Assembly (NCBI GenBank): GCA_013298955.1
Contig: JAAFJT010000016.1
Coordinates: 1 to 61,926 of the forward strand
DNA: 61,926 nucleotides
Reading direction: 5' to 3'
Source of the DNA: Chitinophagales bacterium
GTDB lineage: Bacteria > Bacteroidota > Bacteroidia > Chitinophagales > Saprospiraceae
Shown: piece after piece, positions 25,721 through 34,187 of the stretch
How the letters are laid out: every line of letters begins with the position of its first letter
Position numbering within the stretch: the first letter of the stretch is position 1
Made by a program: the position numbers and the translations under genes
Notes under the pieces: model-generated
Told to the model about the DNA's origin: nothing
Seen by the model: only the letters and a program-made list of their open reading frames with translations
The model's database searches: none

Positions 25721-26524
25721 ATGACAGTTTTACAACAACGCGCCGTGACTGCGACGGTTTTTACAGCAGTGATGTTGTTTGGTCTTTTCACGAATGAATG
25801 GACATTCAAACTTTTATTCGCAATCGTCACAGGCGGTTGCCTCTGGGAATTGACAGGGATGTTAATGTCCAAAGATGGTGTTTTTTATACCTTACGCCGT
25901 GTGTTGGCAGTGATGATAGGAACCATTCCATATATGATTTTAGCAACGTACAATTCAGAAGTAGAACTATTGCAATATATTTTATTTGCATTGATTTTCA
26001 GTTGGATCATCCTTGAATTAGCGGCGCAATCCACTCAGCCTTTTCAAAATATTGGGGTCTTGACGACTGGATTGATTTATATTGGAATGCCCTTTACCTT
26101 GCTATTATCCATTTATTACGTATATGACGAGAAATTAATATTTGGACTTTTATTACTCACTTGGTCTAATGACACTTGGGCGTATTTGATTGGTTCCAAA
26201 ATTGGAAAAACGCCTTTATTACCCCGCATTTCGCCTAAAAAAACATTGGAAGGCACGATAAGTGGCTTTATTGGGTGCGTTTTAACAGCCGCATTGATTG
26301 GTTATTTGGGGTATGTCAAAGATGTGACCATGACCGATTGGCTGATATTGGGCGGGATTGTCGGTATCTTTGGCACGATAGGGGACTTGGTAGAATCCAT
26401 GCTCAAACGCAGTGTTGGCGTGAAAGATAGTGGAACATTCATGCCAGGACATGGCGGTTTTTTAGATCGATTTGATGCGTTTATGTTTATAATTCCATTT
26501 GTTATGCTTTATCTATTTTCTTAA
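25721..26524 (+). CDS. cdsA: Phosphatidate cytidylyltransferase
   Basis: A 267-residue integral membrane enzyme that makes CDP-diacylglycerol from phosphatidate and CTP. About eight membrane helices are visible. The family signature is near the C-terminus: GIVGIFGTIGDLVESMLKRS, then VGVKDSGTFMPGHGGFLDRF. The SPKKTLEGTISGFIG motif is also present. It lies 21 bp upstream of the phosphatidylserine decarboxylase gene, so two phospholipid-synthesis steps are encoded together. Confidence 0.95.
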   Translation: MTVLQQRAVTATVFTAVMLFGLFTNEWTFKLLFAIVTGGCLWELTGMLMSKDGVFYTLRRVLAVMIGTIPYMILATYNSEVELLQYILFALIFSWIILELAAQSTQPFQNIGVLTTGLIYIGMPFTLLLSIYYVYDEKLIFGLLLLTWSNDTWAYLIGSKIGKTPLLPRISPKKTLEGTISGFIGCVLTAALIGYLGYVKDVTMTDWLILGGIVGIFGTIGDLVESMLKRSVGVKDSGTFMPGHGGFLDRFDAFMFIIPFVMLYLFS

Positions 26525-26545
26525 TAAAAAACTCAGTCATTAACT

Positions 26546-27190
26546 ATGATTCACAAAGAAGGTTATGTCATCATCTTGATAACGATGTTTGCATTGGCAA
26601 TATTAAATATTGCCGTTTACAGTTTTTTGCCCATACTATTTGGTTTGTTGTTGGTTTTATCCATCGCTTTTTTCGGATTGATATTACAATTTTTTAGAAA
26701 TCCATCGCGCCCGATTCCTGTTGCGGACAATAGTAAAATCTACGCGCCCGCAGATGGTAAAGTTGTTGTCATTGAAGAAACCGTTGAAAATGAATACTTT
26801 AAAGATAAGCGACTTCAAGTAAGTATTTTCATGTCTCCGTTGAATGTGCATGTCAATCGCAATCCTGTGAGTGGTACGATTAGTTATTTCAAGTATCATG
26901 CGGGCAAATATTTGGTCGCATGGCATCCCAAATCTTCTACGGAAAATGAACGCACAACGGTTGTGTTTCACAATGGTAAAAAAGAAATTTTATTGCGCCA
27001 AATTGCTGGTTCATTGGCAAAACGCATCATTTGTTATGTCAAAACGGGTGATAAAGTGACGCAAGGCGATGATTTTGGTTTTATCAAATTTGGTTCGCGG
27101 GTCGATATTTACCTGCCCTTAGATGCCAAAATCGAAGTAGAAATAGACCAAAAAGTGTCAGGTAATCAAACCTTGATTGCTCGAATTTAA
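26546..27190 (+). CDS. psd: Phosphatidylserine decarboxylase family protein
   Basis: A 214-residue proenzyme of the short Psd/Asd type. It has two N-terminal membrane helices, then IYAPADGKVVVIEE and FMSPLNVHVNRNPVSGTISY. The self-cleavage site is Gly-Ser in FIKFGSRVDIYLP, where Ser becomes the pyruvoyl cofactor. It converts phosphatidylserine to phosphatidylethanolamine. It is encoded with cdsA and followed by a terminator at 27245-27280. Confidence 0.93.
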   Translation: MIHKEGYVIILITMFALAILNIAVYSFLPILFGLLLVLSIAFFGLILQFFRNPSRPIPVADNSKIYAPADGKVVVIEETVENEYFKDKRLQVSIFMSPLNVHVNRNPVSGTISYFKYHAGKYLVAWHPKSSTENERTTVVFHNGKKEILLRQIAGSLAKRIICYVKTGDKVTQGDDFGFIKFGSRVDIYLPLDAKIEVEIDQKVSGNQTLIARI

Positions 27191-27244
27191 GTTTCGGGTA
27201 AAAAAATTAAGTAGTTGAAGTCAAATAATCGACGAATCGACAAC

Positions 27245-27280
27245 AACGTTTGGAGGGTTTGAAACCCTCCAAACGTTTTT
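27245..27280 (+). terminator. Terminator after psd
   Basis: AACGTTTGGAGGGTTT pairs with AAACCCTCCAAACGTT and is followed by T residues. The same stem occurs at 56566-56600. Confidence 0.85.
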
Positions 27281-27305
27281 AAATTAAACTACTTACAAAT
27301 GGATT

Positions 27306-27692
27306 ATGAATGTAATTATTAAATATTTGTTTATTGCACTTGCAACTTTACTGCTTGGGTTAGCATCTCGAATCTATTTTCCGACTTCGGGTTTCATACA
27401 CGATTATGTCGGGGATGCGATTTGGGCGGGTATGGTCTATTTGGGTTTTCGGATGTTTTTAAATCCATATCCTTGTCAAAAATCAGTGAATGCAGCTTTG
27501 GTCTTTTCATTTTTCATCGAATTGTTGCAATTGTATCACGCCACTTGGATAGATGCGATTCGGAAGACGCGATTAGGCGGCTTGATATTGGGGTTTGAAT
27601 TTATGTGGAGCGATTTGATTTCGTACACGATTGGGATTTTAATAGCGTTTATAATTGATAATTATTGGATTACAAATAAATTAAAATTATAA
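27306..27692 (+). CDS. DUF2809 family membrane protein
   Basis: A 128-residue protein with about four membrane helices. The family pattern is visible: DYVGDAIWAGMVYLGFRMFL, FFIELLQLYHATWIDAIRKT, then LGGLILGFEFMWSDLISYTI. The conserved acidic and Trp residues sit at helix ends. Function is unknown. It is a single gene between a terminator and a palindrome. Confidence 0.8.
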   Translation: MNVIIKYLFIALATLLLGLASRIYFPTSGFIHDYVGDAIWAGMVYLGFRMFLNPYPCQKSVNAALVFSFFIELLQLYHATWIDAIRKTRLGGLILGFEFMWSDLISYTIGILIAFIIDNYWITNKLKL

Positions 27693-27720
27693 TGTGTTAA
27701 TCGTGTGAAGGCTGATGCGA

Positions 27721-27803
27721 ATTGGAACGCGGATGACACAGATTGTGCGGATGAGCGCGGATTTTTTTAAATCCGCGCTCATCCGCACAATCCGTGTTCC
27801 AAT
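27721..27803. repeat. Family-1 palindrome after the DUF2809 gene
   Basis: ATTGGAACGCGGATGACACA opens the left arm and the right arm ends TCCGTGTTCCAAT, with GAGCGCGGATTT/AAATCCGCGCTC at the centre. It lies between two genes in the same direction, just upstream of the next promoter. Confidence 0.88.
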
Positions 27804-27827
27804 ATACCCAAAAACCAAAAAAATGCT

Positions 27828-27835
27828 TACTTTTG
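27828..27835 (+). promoter_or_regulatory. -7 element of the LRR-gene promoter
   Basis: TACTTTTG fits TAnnTTTG, 50 bp before the ATG. Confidence 0.55.
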
Positions 27836-27884
27836 ACGCGAGTTTTGAAAAATACATTTACAAACATACATTTCAAATCCTGCG

Positions 27885-29015
27885 ATGACTCCTACAAGTG
27901 TTTCACATAACCCTGATTACGCATTACAACTTATTTTAAAAGCCATTGATAATTGTGATAATTTCATTGATTTAGGCAATTGCGGTTTGACCGAAATCCC
28001 TGAAGCCATTGTCGGATTGGCGGATACGCTGTACGGATTGGCATTGGGCGAATCTTTTTTTTATCCGGGCGGGACGCGCTGGCATGCTTCTGAAAATCAT
28101 GGTTTGCCCAATCAGATTACCAATATTGCGCTATTGGCACAATTGCCGAATCTGCAAACGCTTTCTTTGTATGGAAACCCGATTTCGGATATTTCCGCAT
28201 TATCGAATTTGGCTGCTTTAGAACACCTGTCTTTGCAACATAATAGGATTCAAAATCTTGAACCCTTAAAATATTTAAATAATTTGATTGATTTAAATAT
28301 TTCCCATAATCAAATTAAAGAGATTACGCCCTTAAAGGATTTGGTGCAATTGAAAGAGTTGTATTTGAATTATAATCAAATCACGGATGCAACCGCCTTA
28401 TCCCAATTATCCAATTTGACGTATCTAAACCTTTCTAACAATAAAATTACAGATATTTACCCATTGGTAGATATGGCTGAAATGACGGTTTTGAATGTAA
28501 GCGATAACCTTATTGATGATATTACACCCCTTGCTATCATGTTGAAATTGACCGATTTCTTTGCAGCTAATAATCGCCTTACAACGCTTTATAAATGGGT
28601 TTTCAAAAATGCACAATCGTTAGAGCGATTGGTTTTGTCAGGCAATCAACTGACCGATGTTACGCCATTGCAATACCTTACAAATTTACAAATTTTATAT
28701 TTGAATGATAATAAAATCCAATCGGTAACGAATTTAGCTGTTTTATCCAATCTATTGGATTTGGATTTGAGCCAAAATCAACTCCTTGATATTCAACCAT
28801 TAGCTGTCTTGACGGGCATGATTCGGTTGAATCTACACGAAAATAAGATTGAACGATTGCCTAAATCGCTCATAGCATTGCCCGATTTAGCCGAATTGAC
28901 CTTAACCGATAATTTTATCAATACCGTAGAAATTGATTATTGGAATTTGGTCTTAGAAGATGGCAAACCTGCGAATGTATTGCCGTATTTGAAAGGCTAT
29001 TTTCATATTTTGTAG
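27885..29015 (+). CDS. Leucine-rich repeat protein
   Basis: A 376-residue protein made almost wholly of 22-residue leucine-rich repeats of the internalin/SDS22 type, for example LPNLQTLSLYGNPISDISAL, then LAALEHLSLQHNRIQNLEPL, about eleven in tandem. The opening (LILKAIDNCDNFIDLGNCGL) is a short cap. There is no signal peptide or sorting domain, so it is probably cytoplasmic and acts in protein binding. It has no GTPase (Roc) domain, though the cap resembles that of bacterial Roco-type LRR proteins. Confidence 0.9.
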   Translation: MTPTSVSHNPDYALQLILKAIDNCDNFIDLGNCGLTEIPEAIVGLADTLYGLALGESFFYPGGTRWHASENHGLPNQITNIALLAQLPNLQTLSLYGNPISDISALSNLAALEHLSLQHNRIQNLEPLKYLNNLIDLNISHNQIKEITPLKDLVQLKELYLNYNQITDATALSQLSNLTYLNLSNNKITDIYPLVDMAEMTVLNVSDNLIDDITPLAIMLKLTDFFAANNRLTTLYKWVFKNAQSLERLVLSGNQLTDVTPLQYLTNLQILYLNDNKIQSVTNLAVLSNLLDLDLSQNQLLDIQPLAVLTGMIRLNLHENKIERLPKSLIALPDLAELTLTDNFINTVEIDYWNLVLEDGKPANVLPYLKGYFHIL

Positions 29016-29016
29016 T

Positions 29017-29059
29017 CGATTGGAACGCGGGTGACAGCGAGTCACCCGCGTTCCAATCG
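29017..29059. repeat. Compact family-1 palindrome between LRR gene and metF
   Basis: CGATTGGAACGCGGGTGAC and GTCACCCGCGTTCCAATCG are perfect 19-bp arms around a 5-nt loop. This is the shortest version of the family: only the outer arm remains. It lies between convergent genes. Confidence 0.88.
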
Positions 29060-29070
29060 ATAGGAATATA

Positions 29071-30027
29071 TCAATAGACCGCTTCCACGATTCGTTTAAT
29101 TGTATCCGCATCGCCCATCGTATAATAGTGCAAACAAGGTACACCTTTCGCTTTCAACTCTTTCGATTGCGCGATACACCACTCAACGCCCACTTCTTTA
29201 ACGGCTTCGTCCGTTTTCGCGTTTTGAATGCCGCGAACCAAATCATCTGGCAAATCAATAAAAAATAAACGCGGAATCGAATTTAACTGATAACGCTTCG
29301 TAATCGGCTTCAAACCCGGCACCACAGGCACCGTAACCCCTTCTTTTCGACATAAATCGACATAATCAAAGTATTTTTGATTATTAAAAAACATTTGTGT
29401 CACAATATAATTCGCACCTGCTGCCACTTTTGCCTTCGTGTGCGCGAAATCTGCCAACAAACTCGGTGCTTCAAAATGTTTCTCAGGATACCCCGCAATG
29501 CCAATACAAAAATCAGTGGTTGCACCATTGGAAATATTGGTATCCAAATATTTACCTTGATTCATATCCGTCAAATGTTTGACTAAATCCAACGCGTAAT
29601 GATGTCCTTCTACATGTGGGATGAATTTATCTTCAAATTTGGCAGCATCTCCTCTGAGTGCTAACACGTTATTGATATTTAAAAAATTTAAATCAATCAA
29701 CGCATTTTCAGTATCTTCCTTTGAAAAACCACCACAAATCAAATGCGGCACCGCATCAACCCCGTAACGATGCATGATTGCGGCACAAATACCCACCGTT
29801 CCGGGGCGTTTGCGAATCGCTATTTTTTCGTAATAACCACTGGTTCGTTTTTTATAAACGAACTCTTCTCGATGGTAAGTCACGTCAATAAAAGGTGGTT
29901 TGAACTCCATCAATGGATCCAACGTTTTAAAAATGGTCTGCATACTCCCGCCTTTTAACGGGGGCAATACCTCAAAAGAAATCAACGTTTTGCCATTGGC
30001 GCGGGCAAAATATTCTGTAACTTTCAT
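29071..30027 (-). CDS. metF: Methylenetetrahydrofolate reductase
   Basis: A 318-residue TIM-barrel flavoprotein that reduces 5,10-methylene- to 5-methyl-tetrahydrofolate for methionine synthesis. ISFEVLPPLKGGSMQTIFKT holds the catalytic Glu; VTYHREEFV, NNVLALRGDAAKF and NYIVTQMFFNNQKYFDYVDL are the FAD and substrate motifs. The protein is slightly longer than the E. coli enzyme. Convergent with the LRR gene. Confidence 0.95.
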   Translation of the reverse strand: MKVTEYFARANGKTLISFEVLPPLKGGSMQTIFKTLDPLMEFKPPFIDVTYHREEFVYKKRTSGYYEKIAIRKRPGTVGICAAIMHRYGVDAVPHLICGGFSKEDTENALIDLNFLNINNVLALRGDAAKFEDKFIPHVEGHHYALDLVKHLTDMNQGKYLDTNISNGATTDFCIGIAGYPEKHFEAPSLLADFAHTKAKVAAGANYIVTQMFFNNQKYFDYVDLCRKEGVTVPVVPGLKPITKRYQLNSIPRLFFIDLPDDLVRGIQNAKTDEAVKEVGVEWCIAQSKELKAKGVPCLHYYTMGDADTIKRIVEAVY

Positions 30028-30387
30028 ACGATTGGGGATTCAGATATGCTTTTGTCAAAATATCCGACTGCAAAAGTACAGAAAGTTTATATTTCAAGCA
30101 CAAAAAAAATGAACTTGCGTTTTTTATCTTTTTACGTCACAAAGATTCGGTGCTTTTTGACAAAATGATTTTCTTTGTAAAAAAAATAACAATACATATG
30201 CTAAAATAGATTGATTATCAATTGTTTAAAATTCCTTTTCAGTACATTTGTTTATTTTTCAATTGTTTTATACCTTAAAAAAGGTGTCACAAGTTTTCAA
30301 AATAAAAGCGAAATAAACGTTTTGATACAGCTATCTTGGCTCAAAATTATAACTTCATAATTAGTATAAACCATCAAAAACCTTAAA
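30028..30387. promoter_or_regulatory. Divergent AT-rich region between metF and the FIST gene
   Basis: 360 bp, very AT-rich, lying between divergent starts, so it must hold promoters for both. I see no ORF, palindrome or confident -7/-33 pair; nothing else stands out. Confidence 0.4.
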
Positions 30388-31530
30388 ATGCGCGCTGAAA
30401 GTATCTTAGCACTCGACCTTCAAGCACTTGAAACACAATTGTTACATCTCTTGCGGGACGGTTTTCGCCCAACAGTAGGAATGCTGTTTTGTTCACCTAC
30501 GCAAGATTTCAAAGCGATTATGTCGCTTTTTAAACAATATCAAATCGATTTAGCAGGCTGTACCTCTGCAGGCGAGATAGTCAATGAAGCCTTACACGAA
30601 GAAGCCATTGCTTGTACTTTGATGGATTTAAATCGGGATTATTACCAATTATCCCTCATTGCGCCGACTACTTCGGATGATGACGACAATACGATTGGAC
30701 GCAAAGCGCGGGCTTTTGCAGATAATTGTTTTGAGAATGTTGCTATGTTGGTTTTATGTAGTGGTATTACGAGTGACGGAGAAAAAATAATTTCTGGTTT
30801 AAAAGCTGGAAATCGAAATAATATTCCGATTTTTGGCGGCATGGCGGGAGATGATTTGAATTTGAAAAAAACGTATGTTTTTAATTCAAAAAAATATGTC
30901 ACTAATGGTTTATTAGTGCTTGCGCTCAATGCAGATAAAATAGAAATCAAAGGATTAGCAACCAGTGGTTGGAAATCGATTGGTGCCACAAATACGATTA
31001 CAAAAGCAGCTGGTAATATGATTGAAACCATTAATCATCAACCTGCTTTGGATTTTTTCCTCAAATTTTTTGGTCAATTTGACCAAACGAATGTTAAAGG
31101 TAAAAATGTGAGTACGATGAGCGCGCAATATCCATTTCAATTGGAACGCGGCGCAGATACAACCGTATTGCGCGTTCCTATAACAGTTTCTGAAATCGAC
31201 CGCACCATTCAGTTAACAGGTTCTGTGAATAGTGGGGATAAATTTAAATTTTCCATTTCACCGGGAGTTGAAGTAGCGGAACAAACCGTTGCAGAATTTG
31301 AAGGATTCAAAACAGATATACAAACACCAGATGCTTTATTTTTGTTTTCCTGCAAAGGTCGTCATGCTGCTTTGGGTCCGTTTTTGGAAGATGAAGTTAC
31401 CGGAATTTATGAACATTGGCACAAACCGATGATTGGTTTTTTGAGTTATGGCGAATTTGGCAACCTTAAAAATGGCATTTGTGAGTTTCACAATGAAACA
31501 TGTTGCTTGGTAACCTTAAGAGTTCTATAA
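30388..31530 (+). CDS. FIST-domain sensory protein (FIST_N + FIST_C)
   Basis: A 380-residue cytoplasmic protein with both FIST domains. The N-terminal one includes GMLFCSPTQDFKAIMSLFKQ, DLAGCTSAGEI and PIFGGMAGDDLNLKKTYVF; the C-terminal one ends ALFLFSCKGRHAALGPFLED, then MIGFLSYGEFGNLKNGICEF. FIST domains are proposed small-ligand (perhaps amino-acid) sensors feeding signalling proteins. Here the kinase gene follows by 21 bp, so the FIST protein is probably its input module supplied as a separate subunit. Confidence 0.93.
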   Translation: MRAESILALDLQALETQLLHLLRDGFRPTVGMLFCSPTQDFKAIMSLFKQYQIDLAGCTSAGEIVNEALHEEAIACTLMDLNRDYYQLSLIAPTTSDDDDNTIGRKARAFADNCFENVAMLVLCSGITSDGEKIISGLKAGNRNNIPIFGGMAGDDLNLKKTYVFNSKKYVTNGLLVLALNADKIEIKGLATSGWKSIGATNTITKAAGNMIETINHQPALDFFLKFFGQFDQTNVKGKNVSTMSAQYPFQLERGADTTVLRVPITVSEIDRTIQLTGSVNSGDKFKFSISPGVEVAEQTVAEFEGFKTDIQTPDALFLFSCKGRHAALGPFLEDEVTGIYEHWHKPMIGFLSYGEFGNLKNGICEFHNETCCLVTLRVL

Positions 31531-31551
31531 TGATTTTTTAAATTTAATGAT

Positions 31552-32574
31552 ATGAGTCATCCAGTTTTCCAAAATTTTAAAGCGCAATTGATAGCGTTAG
31601 AGATAAGTTCTGAACAAAAAACGCACTTATTACGACAATTTAAGCAAGTAGAAAAAGAGTACGATAAGTCAGAATTTATAAATAATCGAATGTTAAAAGA
31701 TAAGGAAATTTCCATCAGCATTTTGAATGCCACTGTGGAAGAATTGCAAGCACAACAAAATGCCATTGAAATGCAAAACGAAACGTTGGAAAAACAACGG
31801 TTGCTTTCTGAAAAACAAGCAAAAATGTTGGAAAGCAATTTACATGCGTTGGAAATGTCTTATACAGAAATGGAACAATTTGCTTACATTGCTTCGCATG
31901 ACTTGAAAAGTCCTTTGCGAAGTATCGGGAGTTACGCGCAATTGCTCAAACGCAAATATCGGGGAAAATTGGATGGCACCGCAGATGAATTTATTGATTT
32001 TATTGTGAATGGCGCACAACATATGAATGAAATTATTACTGATTTATTGGAATATGCCCGCGTTGACCGAGAAAAAGAGATGACTCGAACCGATTTTAAT
32101 CGCTTAATGGAATTGATTTGTATTAATTTACATGAGGCGATTCAGACTTCGGGTGCGAAAATAACAGTAGATAAATTGCCCATTTTGATGGTGCAAAAAG
32201 CGGCTACCGTACAATTATTGCAAAATTTAATCGAAAACGCTATAAAGTTTCGCAGTGATGCGCAACCGAATATTCATATTTCGGCAAAGGCATTAGATAA
32301 TGAAAAATGGGAGTTCTCTGTAACCGATAACGGCATTGGCATTGATGAAAATTACCAACAAAAAGCGTTTCAACCATTTCAGCGGTTGGGTCAGCGCAAT
32401 TTACCAGGTTTAGGTATGGGTTTAGCTATTTGTAAAAAAGTGGCTAAACTCCACAAAGGGGATATTTGGTATCGTTCTAACAAGGTAGGCGGCACCACTT
32501 TTTGTTTTACCATTCCGCAAAGAGAAGTTACGCTTTTGAATACCGAAGTCTTGCCTGTACGGTATGGCACGTAG
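31552..32574 (+). CDS. Soluble sensor histidine kinase
   Basis: A 340-residue kinase lacking membrane segments. Residues ~25-108 form a long coiled coil (EELQAQQNAIEMQNETLEKQ). The HisKA domain has the phospho-acceptor His116 in YIASHDLKSPLRSIGSY. The ATPase domain has the N box in LLQNLIENAIKFR, G1 in VTDNGIGIDENY and G2 in NLPGLGMGLAICKKV. No sensor or receiver domain is fused, and no response regulator is adjacent. Input is probably the FIST protein encoded just upstream; the output partner is unknown. Confidence 0.93.
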   Translation: MSHPVFQNFKAQLIALEISSEQKTHLLRQFKQVEKEYDKSEFINNRMLKDKEISISILNATVEELQAQQNAIEMQNETLEKQRLLSEKQAKMLESNLHALEMSYTEMEQFAYIASHDLKSPLRSIGSYAQLLKRKYRGKLDGTADEFIDFIVNGAQHMNEIITDLLEYARVDREKEMTRTDFNRLMELICINLHEAIQTSGAKITVDKLPILMVQKAATVQLLQNLIENAIKFRSDAQPNIHISAKALDNEKWEFSVTDNGIGIDENYQQKAFQPFQRLGQRNLPGLGMGLAICKKVAKLHKGDIWYRSNKVGGTTFCFTIPQREVTLLNTEVLPVRYGT

Positions 32575-32576
32575 TA

Positions 32577-32743
32577 TTTTTGAAATAGGATGCTGATGAT
32601 TGAAAGGATTATAAGGATGTTTTCGGTTGAATTATGCCAATGAAAATCCTTGTAATCCTTTCAATCATCAGCATCCTATTTCAAAAATTTTCCAAAGGCG
32701 TACTTTTTTCAAAAAAATCATTTTTGAAAAAAAAGTACGCCCT
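32577..32743. repeat. Family-2 palindrome plus adjoining inverted repeat
   Basis: Arms 32577-32618 and 32646-32687 (TTTTTGAAATAGGATGCTGA and its complement) are related to the elements at 13102-13410. A second inverted repeat follows at 32695-32743: AAGGCGTACTTTTTTC pairs with GAAAAAAAAGTACGCCCTT. Confidence 0.85.
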
Positions 32744-32762
32744 TAAAAACCCATTTTTTGCC

Positions 32763-32770
32763 TATTTTTG
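32763..32770 (+). promoter_or_regulatory. -7 element of the GIY-YIG gene
   Basis: TATTTTTG fits TAnnTTTG and lies 21 bp before the ATG. Confidence 0.55.
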
Positions 32771-32790
32771 CGCAAAATTGAATAATTATC

Positions 32791-33168
32791 ATGGATCCGT
32801 TATCACCTGTAAAAGATTTTTTAGATTATAGATTTATTTATATATTAGGAAGTACCCACTATTGGTTTCGATATAAAATTGGCATTGCAAAGGATTTGCA
32901 AGTGCGACAACGCGGTATCAGCTCCACGATTCGCGGAGAAGTTTATGAAATTTGGGCATTAAAAGTATGTTTTGCTCGAAAAATAGAAGGCACTTTTCAT
33001 TTGATATACAGCCCATTTCACGCCACTATGCGCGGTTCAGGCAAAACCGAGTGGTTTTGGATGGTCTTTCCCATTACGCCTATCCTATTATTGACTGCCG
33101 TTTGGGTCATTCAATGGTGTATTATACCGATGCTATTCGTAGCTGTTTACCACAACTATCTGCGTTAG
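32791..33168 (+). CDS. GIY-YIG (T5orf172-like) protein with C-terminal membrane helix
   Basis: 125 residues. The N-terminal ~85 resemble the T5orf172/MUG113 branch of GIY-YIG nucleases: FIYILGSTHYWFRYKIGIAK, RQRGISSTIRGEVYEIWALK, then the Glu-centred IEGTFHLIYSPFHATMRGSG and KTEWFWM. The last ~35 form one hydrophobic segment, which is unusual for a nuclease. It may be a membrane-tethered nuclease or a nuclease fold recruited to another task. It is a single gene, convergent with the GTPase module. Confidence 0.65.
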   Translation: MDPLSPVKDFLDYRFIYILGSTHYWFRYKIGIAKDLQVRQRGISSTIRGEVYEIWALKVCFARKIEGTFHLIYSPFHATMRGSGKTEWFWMVFPITPILLLTAVWVIQWCIIPMLFVAVYHNYLR

Positions 33169-33175
33169 TTCACTC

Positions 33176-33219
33176 GAATCTGGCAGGAGGGAATGGAAGC
33201 ATTTCCTCCTGCCAGATTC
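33176..33219. terminator. Bidirectional terminator between convergent genes
   Basis: GAATCTGGCAGGAGGGAA pairs with TTTCCTCCTGCCAGATTC around a short loop, 7 bp after the GIY-YIG stop and just beyond the end of the GTPase operon. Confidence 0.85.
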
Positions 33220-33223
33220 ATTT

Positions 33224-33625
33224 CTATGGTCTATGATGCAAATCCCACCGAATACTTTGCTCATTTTTGCTTTGTTGAATCGCCCGTTCTTGTTCATAAG
33301 GTTGGGTTACATCATAAATAAGCCATTCAAACTCACGGAAATACCCGCCAACAATACATTCAAAACTACAATTATACACCCCTGTAACAGTGCCAAGCAA
33401 GGTTTCAACACGCGGAAAGAAAAGTTCAGAGGAACGCTCGTCTAATTTACAAACAGAATCAAAAATACTCTCCAAAAACGGAGAATAAACCAATAAAGAG
33501 TTGTTTCGATAATCCGCAGTACTAAAAATTCCGTCATCGCTTTCCAGAATATAACCTTGGGCATTTAACACAATTCTTTGCATCGCAGTTGCTTCTTTTT
33601 TTTTGTGATGTCGTTGATAACTCAT
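33224..33625 (-). CDS. Small PAS-like protein of the GTPase module
   Basis: 133 residues. After a basic start (MSYQRHHKKKEATA) comes a single alpha/beta domain: RIVLNAQGYILESDDGIFST, then SLLVYSPFLESIFDSVCKLD and CSFECIVGGYFREFEWLIYD. The order of segments resembles a PAS domain, but no cofactor residues can be assigned. It starts 7 bp after the GTPase stop and is the last gene of the module. It could be a sensor, an effector or an activator of the GTPase. Confidence 0.55.
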   Translation of the reverse strand: MSYQRHHKKKEATAMQRIVLNAQGYILESDDGIFSTADYRNNSLLVYSPFLESIFDSVCKLDERSSELFFPRVETLLGTVTGVYNCSFECIVGGYFREFEWLIYDVTQPYEQERAIQQSKNEQSIRWDLHHRP

Positions 33626-33632
33626 TCAGAAA

Positions 33633-34133
33633 TTAGCCGTGATGATGGTTCTCCAGTAGGCTTGTTGCCATTTCTTGAAACAAGGTTTCAACATTGTCCC
33701 CCGTTTTCGCACTTGTCACAAAGTCACAGGAGTACGGCAACGATTCTAACAATTCTTTTGCACGCTCGTCAGAAACCAAATCGCGCTTATTTGCCACGAT
33801 TTTGAACACGCCATAAGGTAATAGATTTTTTAAAAATTGAATATCATCCTCCAAATGTGCGAAAGTGGTCGGACGACTCATATCCATAACATAGACAATG
33901 CCACTTGCGCCTAAAAAATAGGATGCAGGCACTTTATCTTGGGTAATTTCCCCTGCAATATCCCAAACTAAGAGGGCAACTTTATGACCGTCCACATATA
34001 TTTCTTTTTTAGCGATTTTTGCACCAACGGTCGTTAGATATTTTTCATTAAACTGACCTGTCAGAAAACGTTGAAATAATGATGTTTTACCAACACCGAA
34101 ACTGCCAGTCAAGATTACTTTTTTGCTAATCAT
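33633..34133 (-). CDS. Rab/Ras-like small GTPase
   Basis: About 166 residues from MISKKVIL; an upstream ATG at 34178 would add 15 residues. All five G motifs are visible: P-loop GSFGVGKTS (10-18), switch I threonine in EKYLTTVGAKIAKK, WDIAGE in place of the eukaryotic WDTAGQ, NKRD, and TSAK. The glutamine that activates water in Ras/Rab is a glutamate here, so hydrolysis may rely on a partner. There is no lipidation cysteine at the C-terminus. It lies between the roadblock-like gene and the PAS-like gene. Confidence 0.92.
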   Translation of the reverse strand: MISKKVILTGSFGVGKTSLFQRFLTGQFNEKYLTTVGAKIAKKEIYVDGHKVALLVWDIAGEITQDKVPASYFLGASGIVYVMDMSRPTTFAHLEDDIQFLKNLLPYGVFKIVANKRDLVSDERAKELLESLPYSCDFVTSAKTGDNVETLFQEMATSLLENHHHG

Positions 34134-34187
34134 TGTTTTAAATATTTTTCGAGATACGCATTTGAAAGCATACGGCAATGAAACGTT

